Shown: positions 10,784 through 21,403, counted from the first letter of the stretch. The stretch is 39,552 nt of DNA from Acetitomaculum ruminis DSM 5522 (GCF_900112085.1 NZ_FOJY01000019.1:1-39552), one strand, 5' to 3'. Program-made: numbers and translations. The notes: generated by a model not told the origin, from the sequence alone.

Positions 10784-11710
10784 TCATGGCAAAAACTTTC
10801 CTGATGCCAGATACAGGTCGTACCATTCTTTATGAGTCATATCCACCTTTGTGGAGTCACAAAACTCTTTTAGATGTTCTTGATTCATTGTTCCTGCAAT
10901 GGCCTGCATTCCTGCCGGATGTCTGAGTATCCACGCTATAGCAACAGCAGTTTTACTTACACCATATACTTCACCAATACGAGCAAGTTCAAGATTAAGC
11001 TTCTCATAATCAGGATGGTCAATAAAACATCCCTGAAACATTCCAATCTGTAGAGGTGACCAGGCTTGAATTGTAATATCATGCAACCTGCAGTAATCCA
11101 AAACACCATTGTCCCTGTCTGTTGAACGATCAGTTGTTAGATTATTTAAATAAAAGGCACCGTCAATTAACTGTGTCTGATCAAGTGAAAACTGTAACTG
11201 ATTAAATACCAGCGGCTGTTTTACATACTTTTTTAACAGCTCAAGTTCTCCCGGAGTTACATTACTGACACCAAAATATCTTACTTTTCCTTCTTTATAA
11301 AGCTTATCAAAAGCATCCGCCACCTCTTCTGGTTCAAACAAAAGATCCGGTCTGTGCAAAAGCAAAACATCAAGATATTCTGTATGTAGCCTCTGAAGGC
11401 TTTCATGAGTACTTTTTATAATGTCATCTCTGCTCCAGTCAAATTCCATTCGGTCAAAATGCAATCCACATTTACTCTGGATATAAAAATCCTCCCTCTT
11501 TAGCCCGGTTTTTGCAAAGGCATCTCCAAAGCGCTGCTCCGCCTCACCATCTCCATAACAGGTAGCATGGTCAAAAAAATTAATTCCCTGTTCTGATGCA
11601 CACTCAATTATACCTGCAGCTTCTTCTACAGACAAAGCCGGCATTCTCATGCATCCTAGTATAACCCTTGAAACATTTTGTGGTCCGTTTACGATATTTT
11701 TTGTCTTCAA
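10784..11710 (-). CDS. Aldo/keto reductase, YdhF-like
   Basis: A 308-residue NADPH-dependent oxidoreductase with the AKR catalytic tetrad visible: Asp in INFFDHATCYG, Tyr in the same stretch, Lys in YIQSKCGL and His in VLLLHRPDLL. The C-terminal cofactor-binding part is complete. The start is a TTG (11710-11708) with GGAGG 8 bases upstream; no ATG fits. It follows the degenerate HD-GYP gene by 20 bases on the same strand, so it is probably the last gene of the signalling operon, an unexpected partner for that set. The physiological carbonyl substrate is unknown. Confidence 0.85.
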   Translation of the reverse strand: MKTKNIVNGPQNVSRVILGCMRMPALSVEEAAGIIECASEQGINFFDHATCYGDGEAEQRFGDAFAKTGLKREDFYIQSKCGLHFDRMEFDWSRDDIIKSTHESLQRLHTEYLDVLLLHRPDLLFEPEEVADAFDKLYKEGKVRYFGVSNVTPGELELLKKYVKQPLVFNQLQFSLDQTQLIDGAFYLNNLTTDRSTDRDNGVLDYCRLHDITIQAWSPLQIGMFQGCFIDHPDYEKLNLELARIGEVYGVSKTAVAIAWILRHPAGMQAIAGTMNQEHLKEFCDSTKVDMTHKEWYDLYLASGKFLP

Positions 11711-11730
11711 TTTACATACCTCCTGTTTTT

Positions 11731-14103
11731 TTATCGCACCCTTATATCCGTAATTGCAACCTGCTCCCCTGTCAATGCCACATATACTTTTTCTACTCCA
11801 TCATTAATGGTAGTTACATTTTCCATATCAATTCCAAAATTACAGGTTTTTAATATGATACGATTATTCTTCTTTCTCAATAATACTTCACATTCCATTC
11901 CTTTTTTGTTGTTTTCTTTCCACTCATCCCAGCCCGGAAATTCCTCTGTCTTTTTCATTGTTATACTGTTTTGAGCATAATCCGTATCACCATCATTTTC
12001 ACCATATATTTTAACGAGACCATATTCACGGTAATTCTTACCTTCAACTTTTCCATCCTCGGAATAAAAAACCACAAAATAAGGACAATGCCATACTAAA
12101 CTTGCACTTGGCAAACTCATTGTATGAAATTTAACCCTGAGACGATCTTTAAGTTCTATCCCCTGGGTATAAGCAGACCGTAATCTGTCTATTTGCAAAT
12201 TCTTAATATCTGATTCCATACGGTCTATATAACTTGTTATACTTACTATTCTGGTTATATCATCTTGTGTAACCTTTACACCGGTTAGTTCTATAGAAAT
12301 ATCTTTTATCCTGCAATACTCACCAGTAATAGCAAGATATGCAGACCTAGAACCATCCGAAAGAGCGACAATTACTTCCTTTTCATAGGATGGGCTTATC
12401 ATTTTAAGTTTTAGATGGTCTTCATATTTACCCATACAAATCTCATAATTTGTCCCATCCCCCACAGATGTTTCATTATCACCTCTTTTAATCGTTTCTT
12501 TAAATCTTCTAGCTTCTGTCCGGACGCTGTGATCATCAAACCATATTTCCCCATATTCAACGTATTTATATGCTTCAATGGATTTCTCGTTGTCATGAAC
12601 ATATCTGTCATAAGCTGCAAATAATATAATTGATGGTGCAGAAAATCCATTATCCTCCACATCTGTTAAGGATTCACATTCAAATGTAATCTTTGTAATA
12701 TTATCTGTAATAGGAATTCCGGTTGACACCTGCTGTCTGTATTCTAAGCAGGTAAGATTCTTTTCTACCTCTTTTTTATCAAATTCCTCTTCTTTACTGT
12801 TTTCATCAATTATTTTTATCATGATTTCGGCATACTTAGGGTCAAACCTCTCTCCTGCTCCTTTAAGAAGAGCTTCTTTTACCACAAAGTCCGGTAACAA
12901 ACGACTAAAACTGCTGGCAGTTTTCATAAGCACATATGCATCTGCCACAGCAACTATCCGTGCAAAGTCAGGAATATCATCACCTTTTAACCCCTCAGGC
13001 TGACCGGTTCCGTCATAATTTTCGTGACAGCAATATGCTACCCTGGCAAGATAGGGTAATTCCCTAATGTTTGATAAGATCTCATTTCCGATAATAGGTA
13101 ATGGGGCAAAAATCTCAGGTGCCTTATCAGGACATTCAACAGCTGTTAAAACATCAGCATCTGAAATTCCAACCATTCCGATATTATGAAGTAATCCCGC
13201 ATAATACACCTTTTCACATTCCGACTCATTCATCCCGCTAAGTCTGGCAATCTTTTTTGCACATTCTGCAACCCTGACAGAACATCCTTCGATAGAAGTG
13301 TCTTTTTTTTCTACAACGGAAACAAAAGCTTTTGCAGTCTGATCAAATAGCCTTTGCATTTTTGCTTTTTCTCCCTGCATTCCTCTGATTTCAATCTCAT
13401 GAGCACGTTCTACTGTATTATTGATATCAATATATGTAAAAAGATACAAAGATATGGAGACTGCCACCATAGCCATGTTGACAATAGAAATCCCGTATAC
13501 GAAAATCTGAAGTATTCCACATACAATCGGTACATATATGTACAATACCATAGATATATAAATCACCTTGCTAAATATATTCTTATACTGTCTTATGACG
13601 GTATATTGTAAAATCGGACATATAATAGGAATAATATATGCAATCAAAAATCCCGGTCCCCTGTGATACATATTATTTTCATCAAAATAATAATATAATC
13701 CCGTAAAAGCAGATATAACTGCAAGAAGCATTCCCATAAGAGAAAACACCCTGGTTACTTTTAACCTGTAAGGTAATAATGCTAAACTTAAACCGCCTTC
13801 ATTGACAAGATAATCTCTTAGATACATGTTGAATGCAAATACAACACCGGATGTAAGGAAAAAAACCATGAAATTACTGAGTCTGACCATAATATAACTT
13901 GTTTGACCTAAAGTACCGGAGTAAATATATGCCGCTCTGTCAAACCATAATAAAAACAAGGCAAAAAGTTCCATAAGAATAAGAATTCTTTTTCTGCTGC
14001 CGTTTAAAAACCGGGTCATAAAAAGAAGGATTGTTAATATCGCACAGGCTCCGCAAAGCAACAGCATAATATTTAATTGATGTATTCGAATAAGTTCAAA
14101 CAT
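11731..14103 (-). CDS. 7TM membrane protein with degenerate HD-GYP domain and tandem C-terminal repeats
   Basis: A 790-residue protein. Residues about 10-235 form seven membrane helices; a short linker leads to an HD-GYP-like domain (about 260-425), followed by about 360 residues of cytoplasmic sequence. The metal ligands of HD-GYP are altered: the first His is Cys (EGCSVRVAECA), the HD pair is H306-N307 (LLHNIGMVGIS), the Lys is Met, and GYP reads GQP (Q368; DGTGQPEGL). Catalysis of c-di-GMP hydrolysis is therefore unlikely. The C-terminus contains two related units, ending in AYLAITGEYCRIKDISI and VYVALTGEQVAITDIRV, which look like a duplicated beta-rich sensor or binding module. Probably a c-di-GMP-responsive or structural signalling partner within the operon. 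Confidence 0.78.
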   Translation of the reverse strand: MFELIRIHQLNIMLLLCGACAILTILLFMTRFLNGSRKRILILMELFALFLLWFDRAAYIYSGTLGQTSYIMVRLSNFMVFFLTSGVVFAFNMYLRDYLVNEGGLSLALLPYRLKVTRVFSLMGMLLAVISAFTGLYYYFDENNMYHRGPGFLIAYIIPIICPILQYTVIRQYKNIFSKVIYISMVLYIYVPIVCGILQIFVYGISIVNMAMVAVSISLYLFTYIDINNTVERAHEIEIRGMQGEKAKMQRLFDQTAKAFVSVVEKKDTSIEGCSVRVAECAKKIARLSGMNESECEKVYYAGLLHNIGMVGISDADVLTAVECPDKAPEIFAPLPIIGNEILSNIRELPYLARVAYCCHENYDGTGQPEGLKGDDIPDFARIVAVADAYVLMKTASSFSRLLPDFVVKEALLKGAGERFDPKYAEIMIKIIDENSKEEEFDKKEVEKNLTCLEYRQQVSTGIPITDNITKITFECESLTDVEDNGFSAPSIILFAAYDRYVHDNEKSIEAYKYVEYGEIWFDDHSVRTEARRFKETIKRGDNETSVGDGTNYEICMGKYEDHLKLKMISPSYEKEVIVALSDGSRSAYLAITGEYCRIKDISIELTGVKVTQDDITRIVSITSYIDRMESDIKNLQIDRLRSAYTQGIELKDRLRVKFHTMSLPSASLVWHCPYFVVFYSEDGKVEGKNYREYGLVKIYGENDGDTDYAQNSITMKKTEEFPGWDEWKENNKKGMECEVLLRKKNNRIILKTCNFGIDMENVTTINDGVEKVYVALTGEQVAITDIRVR

Positions 14104-14135
14104 ATTATCCTTCTCCTTTGCCTCTAAATCTCATC

Positions 14136-14894
14136 TTATTTGTGCAATATAAAAAACTCCTGCAATTTTTCTAAAAGCTCCTCTTTTTGAATATTTTTTA
14201 AGAAGTACCCTTCCGGACGAAGTGATACAACTTCCATAACACTATCCTTATCTCCTTTTCCGGTTAAAAACATTACGGGAATTGATCTCGTTTCACTGTC
14301 ACTTCTTAACATTTCTAGTACCTGTGGTCCACTGGTTACAGGCATTTCATGATCCAAAAGAATTAAATCCACCTTATTTTTTCCAAGCCACTTAATAGCC
14401 TGTAAACCGGAATTTGCCATGGATACTTTATAGGTTCCCTTAAGCCACTCTCTGATAATAGTCAGGTATTGAGGATCATCGTCTACTATTAAAATACTCT
14501 TCTTAAATGCTCCGGAATCAGCTTTTGCAAAATACTCAGTAACCGCCCCTACAAATTTGTTATTATCTACAGGTCTTGTAAAAGTCATATATATCATTTC
14601 TCCCGGAACATGGTCGCATACATATTGTATATCAGGATGCTCTCCCACAATAATCATCTCAAGGGACTTTTCCTCCAATGTATCTGTAAGAAAATGTAAT
14701 ATATCCTCTCCAGGTCTGTCCCCATCATCCATGTACAATACTATAAGAGACACTCCCTCCAGACCAGAACTTATCTCATTTACAGTCCAGGTTACAAAAT
14801 TGCACTCTGCGCCGGTAGCACTTACCTTGTTAATAAGGACACGAACTATAAATGATTCCTTTTGACTTATAACCATCATCTTTTCCTTTGACAT
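14136..14894 (-). CDS. Tandem receiver response regulator
   Basis: A 252-residue protein with two flavodoxin-like receiver folds. The N-terminal one (about 1-125) lacks the conserved acidic pocket and is degenerate; the second (about 130-250) begins ILIVDDDPQ, has the phospho-acceptor D181 in LILLDHEMP, the Thr in VMFLTGKG and the Lys in GYFLKNI. There is no DNA-binding output domain, so it probably acts by protein contact, for example as a phosphorelay intermediate between the hybrid kinase upstream and the HD-GYP proteins. Its ATG directly follows the kinase stop and its ribosome binding site GGAGG lies inside the end of that gene, so the two are translationally coupled. Confidence 0.88.
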   Translation of the reverse strand: MSKEKMMVISQKESFIVRVLINKVSATGAECNFVTWTVNEISSGLEGVSLIVLYMDDGDRPGEDILHFLTDTLEEKSLEMIIVGEHPDIQYVCDHVPGEMIYMTFTRPVDNNKFVGAVTEYFAKADSGAFKKSILIVDDDPQYLTIIREWLKGTYKVSMANSGLQAIKWLGKNKVDLILLDHEMPVTSGPQVLEMLRSDSETRSIPVMFLTGKGDKDSVMEVVSLRPEGYFLKNIQKEELLEKLQEFFILHK

Positions 14895-17800
14895 TTAATT
14901 TCCTCCATCCTTTGAATCATTGTTGCAAATCAAATCTTCCATACCGTCCCAGTCAAATACCCTAAGCATACTTTGTAATTCTTTCATTATTTTCTCATCC
15001 TCTTCAGGCAATAAATATTCATTTAAGCTTTCAAGTATCATTTCTACTGAATCATAATCCATCTGAGGTATGACATCAGATAATGCTAAATAGGCATCCT
15101 TTAGCATATCCTCTGGTACAATACTCTTATCTTTTTTATCTTCTTCATCATGAATCCTGTTAAGTTTTTTAATAAAACTTTCATATTCCTCAAGTAAAGC
15201 AACGATATTAGCATCAATATATGACATATCTTCACTATTACCGGAATTTTCCATTTCTAAAGCCATCTCAGATAATTTGTTTGCACCAATTATCCTTGCA
15301 GAGCTTTTAAGAGCATGTACCTTTATTGTAAACAGTCTTATATTCCCGGCTTCATAAGAATCCCTGATAATTTTTGCATTATTTTCCACCGTATCATAAA
15401 ACATACCAAGAGAGAGTAAAAATCCCCCGATTCCACCGGAATTTTTGATTCCCTCTGCTACTGTTATTCCCTCGGTTTCATAAATCCACATTTTATCCTC
15501 CGGGATTTGTGTTAATTCTTCTCCTATATCATCTTTAGTCGGCTTTTCCATAATGGTTTCCGGCAGATGTTTCATAATGGTACCTTCTAAAACTTCACTA
15601 TCTATCGGTTTTGCAAGATATCCGTTAAATCCTTTAGATATATAGAAGACTTCATCTACGGCAGTATTTGCAGTAAGAGCATAAACCGGAAGTTCCGGAT
15701 CAATCTTTCGTATTTTTTCTACAGTTTCAATACCATCCATACCTGGCATCATATGATCAAGAAGCACCACATTAAATCGAGTATCTTTTATCTTTTCTAA
15801 TGCTTCCTCTCCGCTTAATGCCGTGGATACAAATACCTTTGTAGGTTTAAGAAGTCCCTTTATTACATTTAAATTCATAGGCGTATCATCCACCACAAGA
15901 ATGTCCGCATCAGGAGCGATGAATTTAGGCACATAAGGTCCGCTTGATTTTTTATCATCATGTTCCATAAATACACCTATTGGTGTTTTATCAACAATTT
16001 TTTGATTAACCGCAAGAATAAATTCAGAGCCTTTTCCAAATTCACTTTCACATATAAGAGTCCCCCCCATAAGCTCTGCAAATCTTCTGGAAATATCAAG
16101 TCCCAGACCGGTTCCCTGTATACCACTGTTTTTTTCTTCATCAAGACGCTCATATGCCGTAAAGAGTTTTTCCATGTCCTCTTTTCTTATACCCATACCT
16201 GTATCTTTTACGGAAAATTGCAGCTTACATATATCATTTTTTCTTTCTTCCATTGAAACAGATAAGGCAAAACCTCCTGCATCTGTATATTTCACGGCAT
16301 TTGTCAAAAGATTTAAAACTACCTGCTTTATTTTACCGTCGTCACCATACATTCGCCCCGGCAAAATCTCATCTATAATTACATCAAATATCAGCTGTTT
16401 TTCATTACTCCTTACTCTAATCATGGAAACAATTGATCTAAGCATATCCTGCAAGTCATATTCCCGTTCCACAAGATGCATCTTTCCGGATTCGATTTTA
16501 GACATATCAAGTAAGTCATTTATTAATGATAAAAGTGATTCTGAGGCATTTCTTATATCAAAAGCATAGTTCATCATGGACATAAAATAAGGCTTTGGAA
16601 CTCCGGCAGCATCTTCTCTAAGTGCCATTTCATTCATTCCCATTATGGTATTAATAGGAGTTCTTATCTCGTGGGACATATTAGCAAGAAATCTTGTCTT
16701 AGCAGTATTTGCTCTCTCAGCTTCTTCCTTTGCCTTTTTGATTTCTCCGTATTGTTTTCTTATAACAGTGGTGTTGGTAACATGCCATACAATAGCACCT
16801 GCAAGTAAAGCCACCGCCACAATAACAAGGATAACAAACACCGGAAGCTCCGTAAGTCTGGCCTTTTTTACAATCTGATAAGTATCATCTATAAGTTCTT
16901 TTCCATCATTATCAATACATTGTACATGAAGAGTATAATTTCCATATTTAAGATTGGTATACTCAAGGGATTCTAAATCTGCCCTTTTTACTTCCAACCC
17001 ATCATTTTCCATGCCTTCTATATATATCTTCACCGTTGGATTCATCATGGTATAATCCAACACAGATGCAGTAATACTCACTCTTTCTTCCGAATTAGGA
17101 ATAGTAAAAACTCCTTCTTCATCAGGAAGGATTTTCTCATCTCCACAATAAATGGAGCTTATAGCTGATTTTACAACCACATGTTCTTTTTTTATTTGAT
17201 TTATATTTACCATACATACACCGGTTCTTCCGGGAATGTATAAAAATCCATCACTAAGGGCACTGTATGAATTCGAAGTAGGGGTACTTGTAAGACCATT
17301 TGCTATGGTATAAAGCTCATAGTCAGTAACATCATCCTTAAGCATCTTATCAATGCTTACCTTATAGATGCCATAGGAAGAAAGTATCCACATATTATGA
17401 TAATCATCAAAATATAAGTCATAATTATTATTATAGGGAAATGTAGTAACCTCCTTTATTTTACCGTCCTTCATATATTCAATTGAATTAGAGGTAACAA
17501 GCCAATAACCCCCGTTTTCCTCATCCTTTTTGATTCTCATAACGACGTCACTTGTAAGTCCGTCTTCCCGTCCAAGCCTGGAAACAGTGTCGTCTTTTAT
17601 AATATAAATGCCATCTCCATCAGACCCTGCATAGATTTCTCCATTATCTCCCTGTGCCACAGTAAGAAAAACGGTATTTTCAATTTTCTCTTTTTCCCCA
17701 ACACATTTTTTAACAACACCGTCTTTTATAATAGCTAAGCCTGCGTTTGTCCCTACAAGAAGCGTCTTATCTTCTGCCATCACACAACATCTTATTTCGT

Positions 17801-19133
17801 TTGAAAGTAATCCGTTTTCTGTAGTAAAACTCTTTATTTCTCCACTTTTTGTCTGACATACAAGACCAAGATCATGGTTATATGTTGATACCCAAAGATT
17901 TCCGTCATCATCGGAAGTTATACATCTTACCCTGGCATCTCCAATATATTTCGTAAGTTCATCTTCTATTTTTTTATAATCTGAATCAACTATATAAATT
18001 CCATTATCAGTGCCAACATATATCCTTCCATTATAAAGACAGGTAGTATTTGCCACTTCTTTTGGAAGAGCAGCCCGTTCTGACAAATTAATGAAACTGG
18101 TGGCTACAACCTTCATGACTCCCTGAGTCGATGAAGCAAACCACATATTTCCCTGATAGTCAGATGTCGTCATTTCTATACCACTATTTATCGGAATATC
18201 AGAAAGAACATTAAACCGGTCATTCTGGATATATCCGACAAGAGATGTGGACGAAACCCATACCCTTCCACAATCGTAAGAAAGCCAGTGTATATTTTCA
18301 ATGGGAGCTACCGGTATTTTCTTCATATGAGTAGCATCAGCCCCAAAATCGCCATAGTATAAACCTTCTCCTTCAGTTCCCAAATAAAGCTTTCCATCGT
18401 GGTCAGGATCTGCAAGAATTGTAGTTATTTTTTTTATACCAAGCTGACTGCTTTCATAAAGTTTTGAAACATGATGGTCTTCTATTGAAAAAATGATACC
18501 ATTAGTTGTCTGTCCATATATTATTCCCTTAGAATCAGACACAAGCTTTAATACTCGTTCCTCATTTATTCTTTCGTCATCAACAACATGTAGTTTCATA
18601 TCAGAATCCACATAAGATACTCCGGCAGTAGTTCCTATATAGATATCTCCATCCAAATCTTCCTCAAATATACGAATAGAAGAGGACGGTAAGCCCTCTT
18701 TATATGTAAAATGCATTCTCTCTTCGCCATCAATAACCACAACACCGTTGTCATTTGTAGCTATCCATATTCTACCCCTGCTATCTTCAAAAAAGCCCCT
18801 TGCACTGGTAAGCCCTCCTGACGTATCAAGTTTCTCAAAGGTTGTACCATCATAACGAATAATCCCGCTGTAGCCACCAATCCAGACATAACCGTTTGTT
18901 GCACCTAAAATAAAGTTAGCATCAGATGTAGGAAGAGCATTTGTTGCATCATATAGCACCGATGTGTACCCTGTATTTTTAATCTGACCGGTTACTGCGT
19001 AGCCTCCACCTGCCACATTATATTTTTCTTTTGTATCTCCAGCCGCAAAAACAGGAACAAAGCAACATGAAAAAATAACAATCATTATCAAATAATATCT
19101 CACTAACCTGATTTTGGAATTATTTTGCCACAT
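14895..19133 (-). CDS. Hybrid sensor histidine kinase with Reg_prop propeller, REC and HPt
   Basis: A 1412-residue protein. A signal anchor (about 10-30) is followed by an extracytoplasmic two-component-regulator propeller (about 45-690; repeated units such as GNLWVST and GEIYAGSDGDGI), a Y_Y_Y-type immunoglobulin-like domain, and a transmembrane helix (about 765-790). Inside the cell come HisKA (phospho-H821, MSHEIRTPIN), HATPase (GTGLGLDISRR), a receiver (D1126, LLDHMMPGMDG) and an HPt domain (H1273, VHALKSSARI). This is the one-polypeptide phosphorelay known from Bacteroides sugar sensing; here it is in a Gram-positive. The start was placed at MWQNNSK because AGGAGG lies 8 bases before it. 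The ligand is unknown. It is sandwiched between the HD-GYP sensor and the receiver gene. Confidence 0.93.
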   Translation of the reverse strand: MWQNNSKIRLVRYYLIMIVIFSCCFVPVFAAGDTKEKYNVAGGGYAVTGQIKNTGYTSVLYDATNALPTSDANFILGATNGYVWIGGYSGIIRYDGTTFEKLDTSGGLTSARGFFEDSRGRIWIATNDNGVVVIDGEERMHFTYKEGLPSSSIRIFEEDLDGDIYIGTTAGVSYVDSDMKLHVVDDERINEERVLKLVSDSKGIIYGQTTNGIIFSIEDHHVSKLYESSQLGIKKITTILADPDHDGKLYLGTEGEGLYYGDFGADATHMKKIPVAPIENIHWLSYDCGRVWVSSTSLVGYIQNDRFNVLSDIPINSGIEMTTSDYQGNMWFASSTQGVMKVVATSFINLSERAALPKEVANTTCLYNGRIYVGTDNGIYIVDSDYKKIEDELTKYIGDARVRCITSDDDGNLWVSTYNHDLGLVCQTKSGEIKSFTTENGLLSNEIRCCVMAEDKTLLVGTNAGLAIIKDGVVKKCVGEKEKIENTVFLTVAQGDNGEIYAGSDGDGIYIIKDDTVSRLGREDGLTSDVVMRIKKDEENGGYWLVTSNSIEYMKDGKIKEVTTFPYNNNYDLYFDDYHNMWILSSYGIYKVSIDKMLKDDVTDYELYTIANGLTSTPTSNSYSALSDGFLYIPGRTGVCMVNINQIKKEHVVVKSAISSIYCGDEKILPDEEGVFTIPNSEERVSITASVLDYTMMNPTVKIYIEGMENDGLEVKRADLESLEYTNLKYGNYTLHVQCIDNDGKELIDDTYQIVKKARLTELPVFVILVIVAVALLAGAIVWHVTNTTVIRKQYGEIKKAKEEAERANTAKTRFLANMSHEIRTPINTIMGMNEMALREDAAGVPKPYFMSMMNYAFDIRNASESLLSLINDLLDMSKIESGKMHLVEREYDLQDMLRSIVSMIRVRSNEKQLIFDVIIDEILPGRMYGDDGKIKQVVLNLLTNAVKYTDAGGFALSVSMEERKNDICKLQFSVKDTGMGIRKEDMEKLFTAYERLDEEKNSGIQGTGLGLDISRRFAELMGGTLICESEFGKGSEFILAVNQKIVDKTPIGVFMEHDDKKSSGPYVPKFIAPDADILVVDDTPMNLNVIKGLLKPTKVFVSTALSGEEALEKIKDTRFNVVLLDHMMPGMDGIETVEKIRKIDPELPVYALTANTAVDEVFYISKGFNGYLAKPIDSEVLEGTIMKHLPETIMEKPTKDDIGEELTQIPEDKMWIYETEGITVAEGIKNSGGIGGFLLSLGMFYDTVENNAKIIRDSYEAGNIRLFTIKVHALKSSARIIGANKLSEMALEMENSGNSEDMSYIDANIVALLEEYESFIKKLNRIHDEEDKKDKSIVPEDMLKDAYLALSDVIPQMDYDSVEMILESLNEYLLPEEDEKIMKELQSMLRVFDWDGMEDLICNNDSKDGGN

Positions 19134-19147
19134 ATATATTCCTCCTG

Positions 19148-21286
19148 TCACAATGCTTCCGGATTATATTTGCTAAGGACAACCTTCACCTCGTCTAACG
19201 AATCCATAAACACTTCAACACACTTTGGATCAAATTGAGTGCCCTTTCCCTCTTCCAATATTAATAACGCCTTTACCAGAGAAAAAGCCTCTTTATATAT
19301 ACGTGGTGATGTAAGAGCATCAAAAACATCAGCAACAGCCATAATACGTGCTGAAAGAGGTATCACTTCCCCATGCAAGCCTTCAGGATACCCCTTACCA
19401 TCCCATCTTTCATGATGGTAGGCTGCCATATTTCTTGCTTCTTTAAGATAATTATCCCCCTCTACAGTACTGATGGCGTTTTCTACGATACGCTTTCCCG
19501 CAGTTGTATGGGTTTTCATAATCTCATATTCTTCATCGGTTAATTTTCCGGGTTTATTCAAAATTTCATCCGGGATATCAATCTTTCCCACATCATGAAG
19601 GGGAGCCGAACGTACCGCATCAGACATAAATTTAGGTGTTAGTTTTTCTGCGTAGTACCCTTTTTTCTTCAAGCCATCTACAATAATTTTTACATAAGCA
19701 GCTGTCTTTTGGATATGTGCTCCGGTATCCGAGTCACGATTTTCCACCATATCCGCCATAGTTATTACAAGGCCGTCCTGCATCTTTGCTGTAGAATCAG
19801 ACAATCTTCTAATGCTTCGTATCTGTTCCGTCTGATTTGATGACATATTGCATACGGCATTGTATAATAATTCAACTTCATCCCCGGTTCGAACATCTAT
19901 CTCCCTTAAGCTTTTTACTTTTTCATCCAGTTCCTTTTGGGTATTATCGGAACTTACAAAACTGTAAACCCTGTTGGTTATGGTTTTAAGGGGCAGACTC
20001 ACCTGATATTCCGCCATCCAATTCATAAGCACGCAAAGTACTACAAATAATCCAATATATACTGAAATCATCTCTGTTAAATAACTGTTTATTTTACTGT
20101 TTATTACCCCAAGAGTAACATCTGCCCCCACATAGCATACGCATCTGTCCTGGGAATCATAAACAGGATAATAAGCCGTAAGAAGGTACAAGCGGGAATC
20201 ATCTGTCACAATAGGCTCTATCTCTTTACCTGCCAAAAGTTTTGGAACATAATCATGAAATCTTTCTTCTAATTCTACGATTGCTCCTGTTTTTTTAGCT
20301 TCTATGTCATCGGTTTCTATATCATAAACAACACGACATCCGTCCTCTAAAACTTTATATACATACAAATGCTCAATTTCCGTGGAATTTTGCAAAATAT
20401 TATCTAAAATTACAAGTGTATCATCATAGCCTTTGGCATCATGGCCTTTTTTTATAAATTCATCCACTCTGTCTCCGTCAATAATAGCTGCTGCCGCTTT
20501 AGCAGTCCCTGTAGCTATGCGAGAATGTTCATCAATAATAGTTTCCCGGTAAATCCCAACACTTAAAGATACTCCAACAACGGATATAACAATCAAAGAC
20601 AATGCCTGTGTAAGAATTACCTTTAACTTAAGGGAACTTATTCGAGTTTTAGACTTATCTGTTAAATCAAATTCAGCGTCTTTAAGAGGCTTTTGCGCCC
20701 ACCAGACAAATCCAAGACGATCTGTGTATTTTTCGGGAACAAGGTACAAGATAATAAGGACAATTAAAACTGTAGCAACCTTATCAGGTATCTCCATAAC
20801 AATGCTTGATAAAATATGTGACGATAAGGCATCAAAATACCCTGTCTCATATAGCATCTCACTCATAGACTTACTGTAAAATGAAAGTCCTTCCATAAAC
20901 CAGGGAATTAAATTTCCCAGTCCACCACCTATTAATACGAATGCCAAAGTCATTCCGATAATACCGGCTACGTGTTTTAACCAGCCCCTTTTAGAAATGA
21001 AGGTAGCAAAAAAAGCTATCAATACATTAACTGAAACATAGTATAGTGACGTGGGATTTGAAATACTCTTTATGATATTGGTAACCAACCCAACAATAAC
21101 ACCTGGCAAATAACCTCCTAAAACGGCTACCGAAACTGTTCCTACAGTATCAAGATAAAGCGGCAAATCCATTGTCACAGCTACTGTATTCAGCACTAAA
21201 TTGATAGCTATTCCAACTATGCAAATAAAAAGTGCAAGTACATTTTGTCTTTTCAAAATATGTACGATCTTTTGAAATCCTTTCAT
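19148..21286 (-). CDS. Membrane sensor with intact HD-GYP c-di-GMP phosphodiesterase domain
   Basis: A 712-residue protein. Residues about 1-195 hold six hydrophobic helices resembling an ECF-type substrate-binding membrane domain, then another helix (about 220-245), an extracytoplasmic Cache-like region (about 250-405) and a further helix with a HAMP-like linker. The C-terminal HD-GYP domain is complete: H564-D565 with the following K (LHDVGKIDIP), HHERWDGKGYPEGL and the VADVFDALTSPR motif. It should hydrolyse c-di-GMP at the membrane in response to an external or membrane-bound signal. The start ATG 21286 is 7 bases after GAGGGGGG. The first gene of the signalling operon, with promoter at 21404-21432; the kinase ribosome binding site overlaps its stop. 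Confidence 0.88.
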   Translation of the reverse strand: MKGFQKIVHILKRQNVLALFICIVGIAINLVLNTVAVTMDLPLYLDTVGTVSVAVLGGYLPGVIVGLVTNIIKSISNPTSLYYVSVNVLIAFFATFISKRGWLKHVAGIIGMTLAFVLIGGGLGNLIPWFMEGLSFYSKSMSEMLYETGYFDALSSHILSSIVMEIPDKVATVLIVLIILYLVPEKYTDRLGFVWWAQKPLKDAEFDLTDKSKTRISSLKLKVILTQALSLIVISVVGVSLSVGIYRETIIDEHSRIATGTAKAAAAIIDGDRVDEFIKKGHDAKGYDDTLVILDNILQNSTEIEHLYVYKVLEDGCRVVYDIETDDIEAKKTGAIVELEERFHDYVPKLLAGKEIEPIVTDDSRLYLLTAYYPVYDSQDRCVCYVGADVTLGVINSKINSYLTEMISVYIGLFVVLCVLMNWMAEYQVSLPLKTITNRVYSFVSSDNTQKELDEKVKSLREIDVRTGDEVELLYNAVCNMSSNQTEQIRSIRRLSDSTAKMQDGLVITMADMVENRDSDTGAHIQKTAAYVKIIVDGLKKKGYYAEKLTPKFMSDAVRSAPLHDVGKIDIPDEILNKPGKLTDEEYEIMKTHTTAGKRIVENAISTVEGDNYLKEARNMAAYHHERWDGKGYPEGLHGEVIPLSARIMAVADVFDALTSPRIYKEAFSLVKALLILEEGKGTQFDPKCVEVFMDSLDEVKVVLSKYNPEAL

Positions 21287-21403
21287 TAGTGCCCCCCTCA
21301 AAAAGGCTGGAAAATCTCCATCTTATGAAATTCCACTTTTTAGCCATATCTGCTGTCATTTAAGATTACATTTTCTTTACTTAAGTTAATCACTAATAAA
21401 TAC

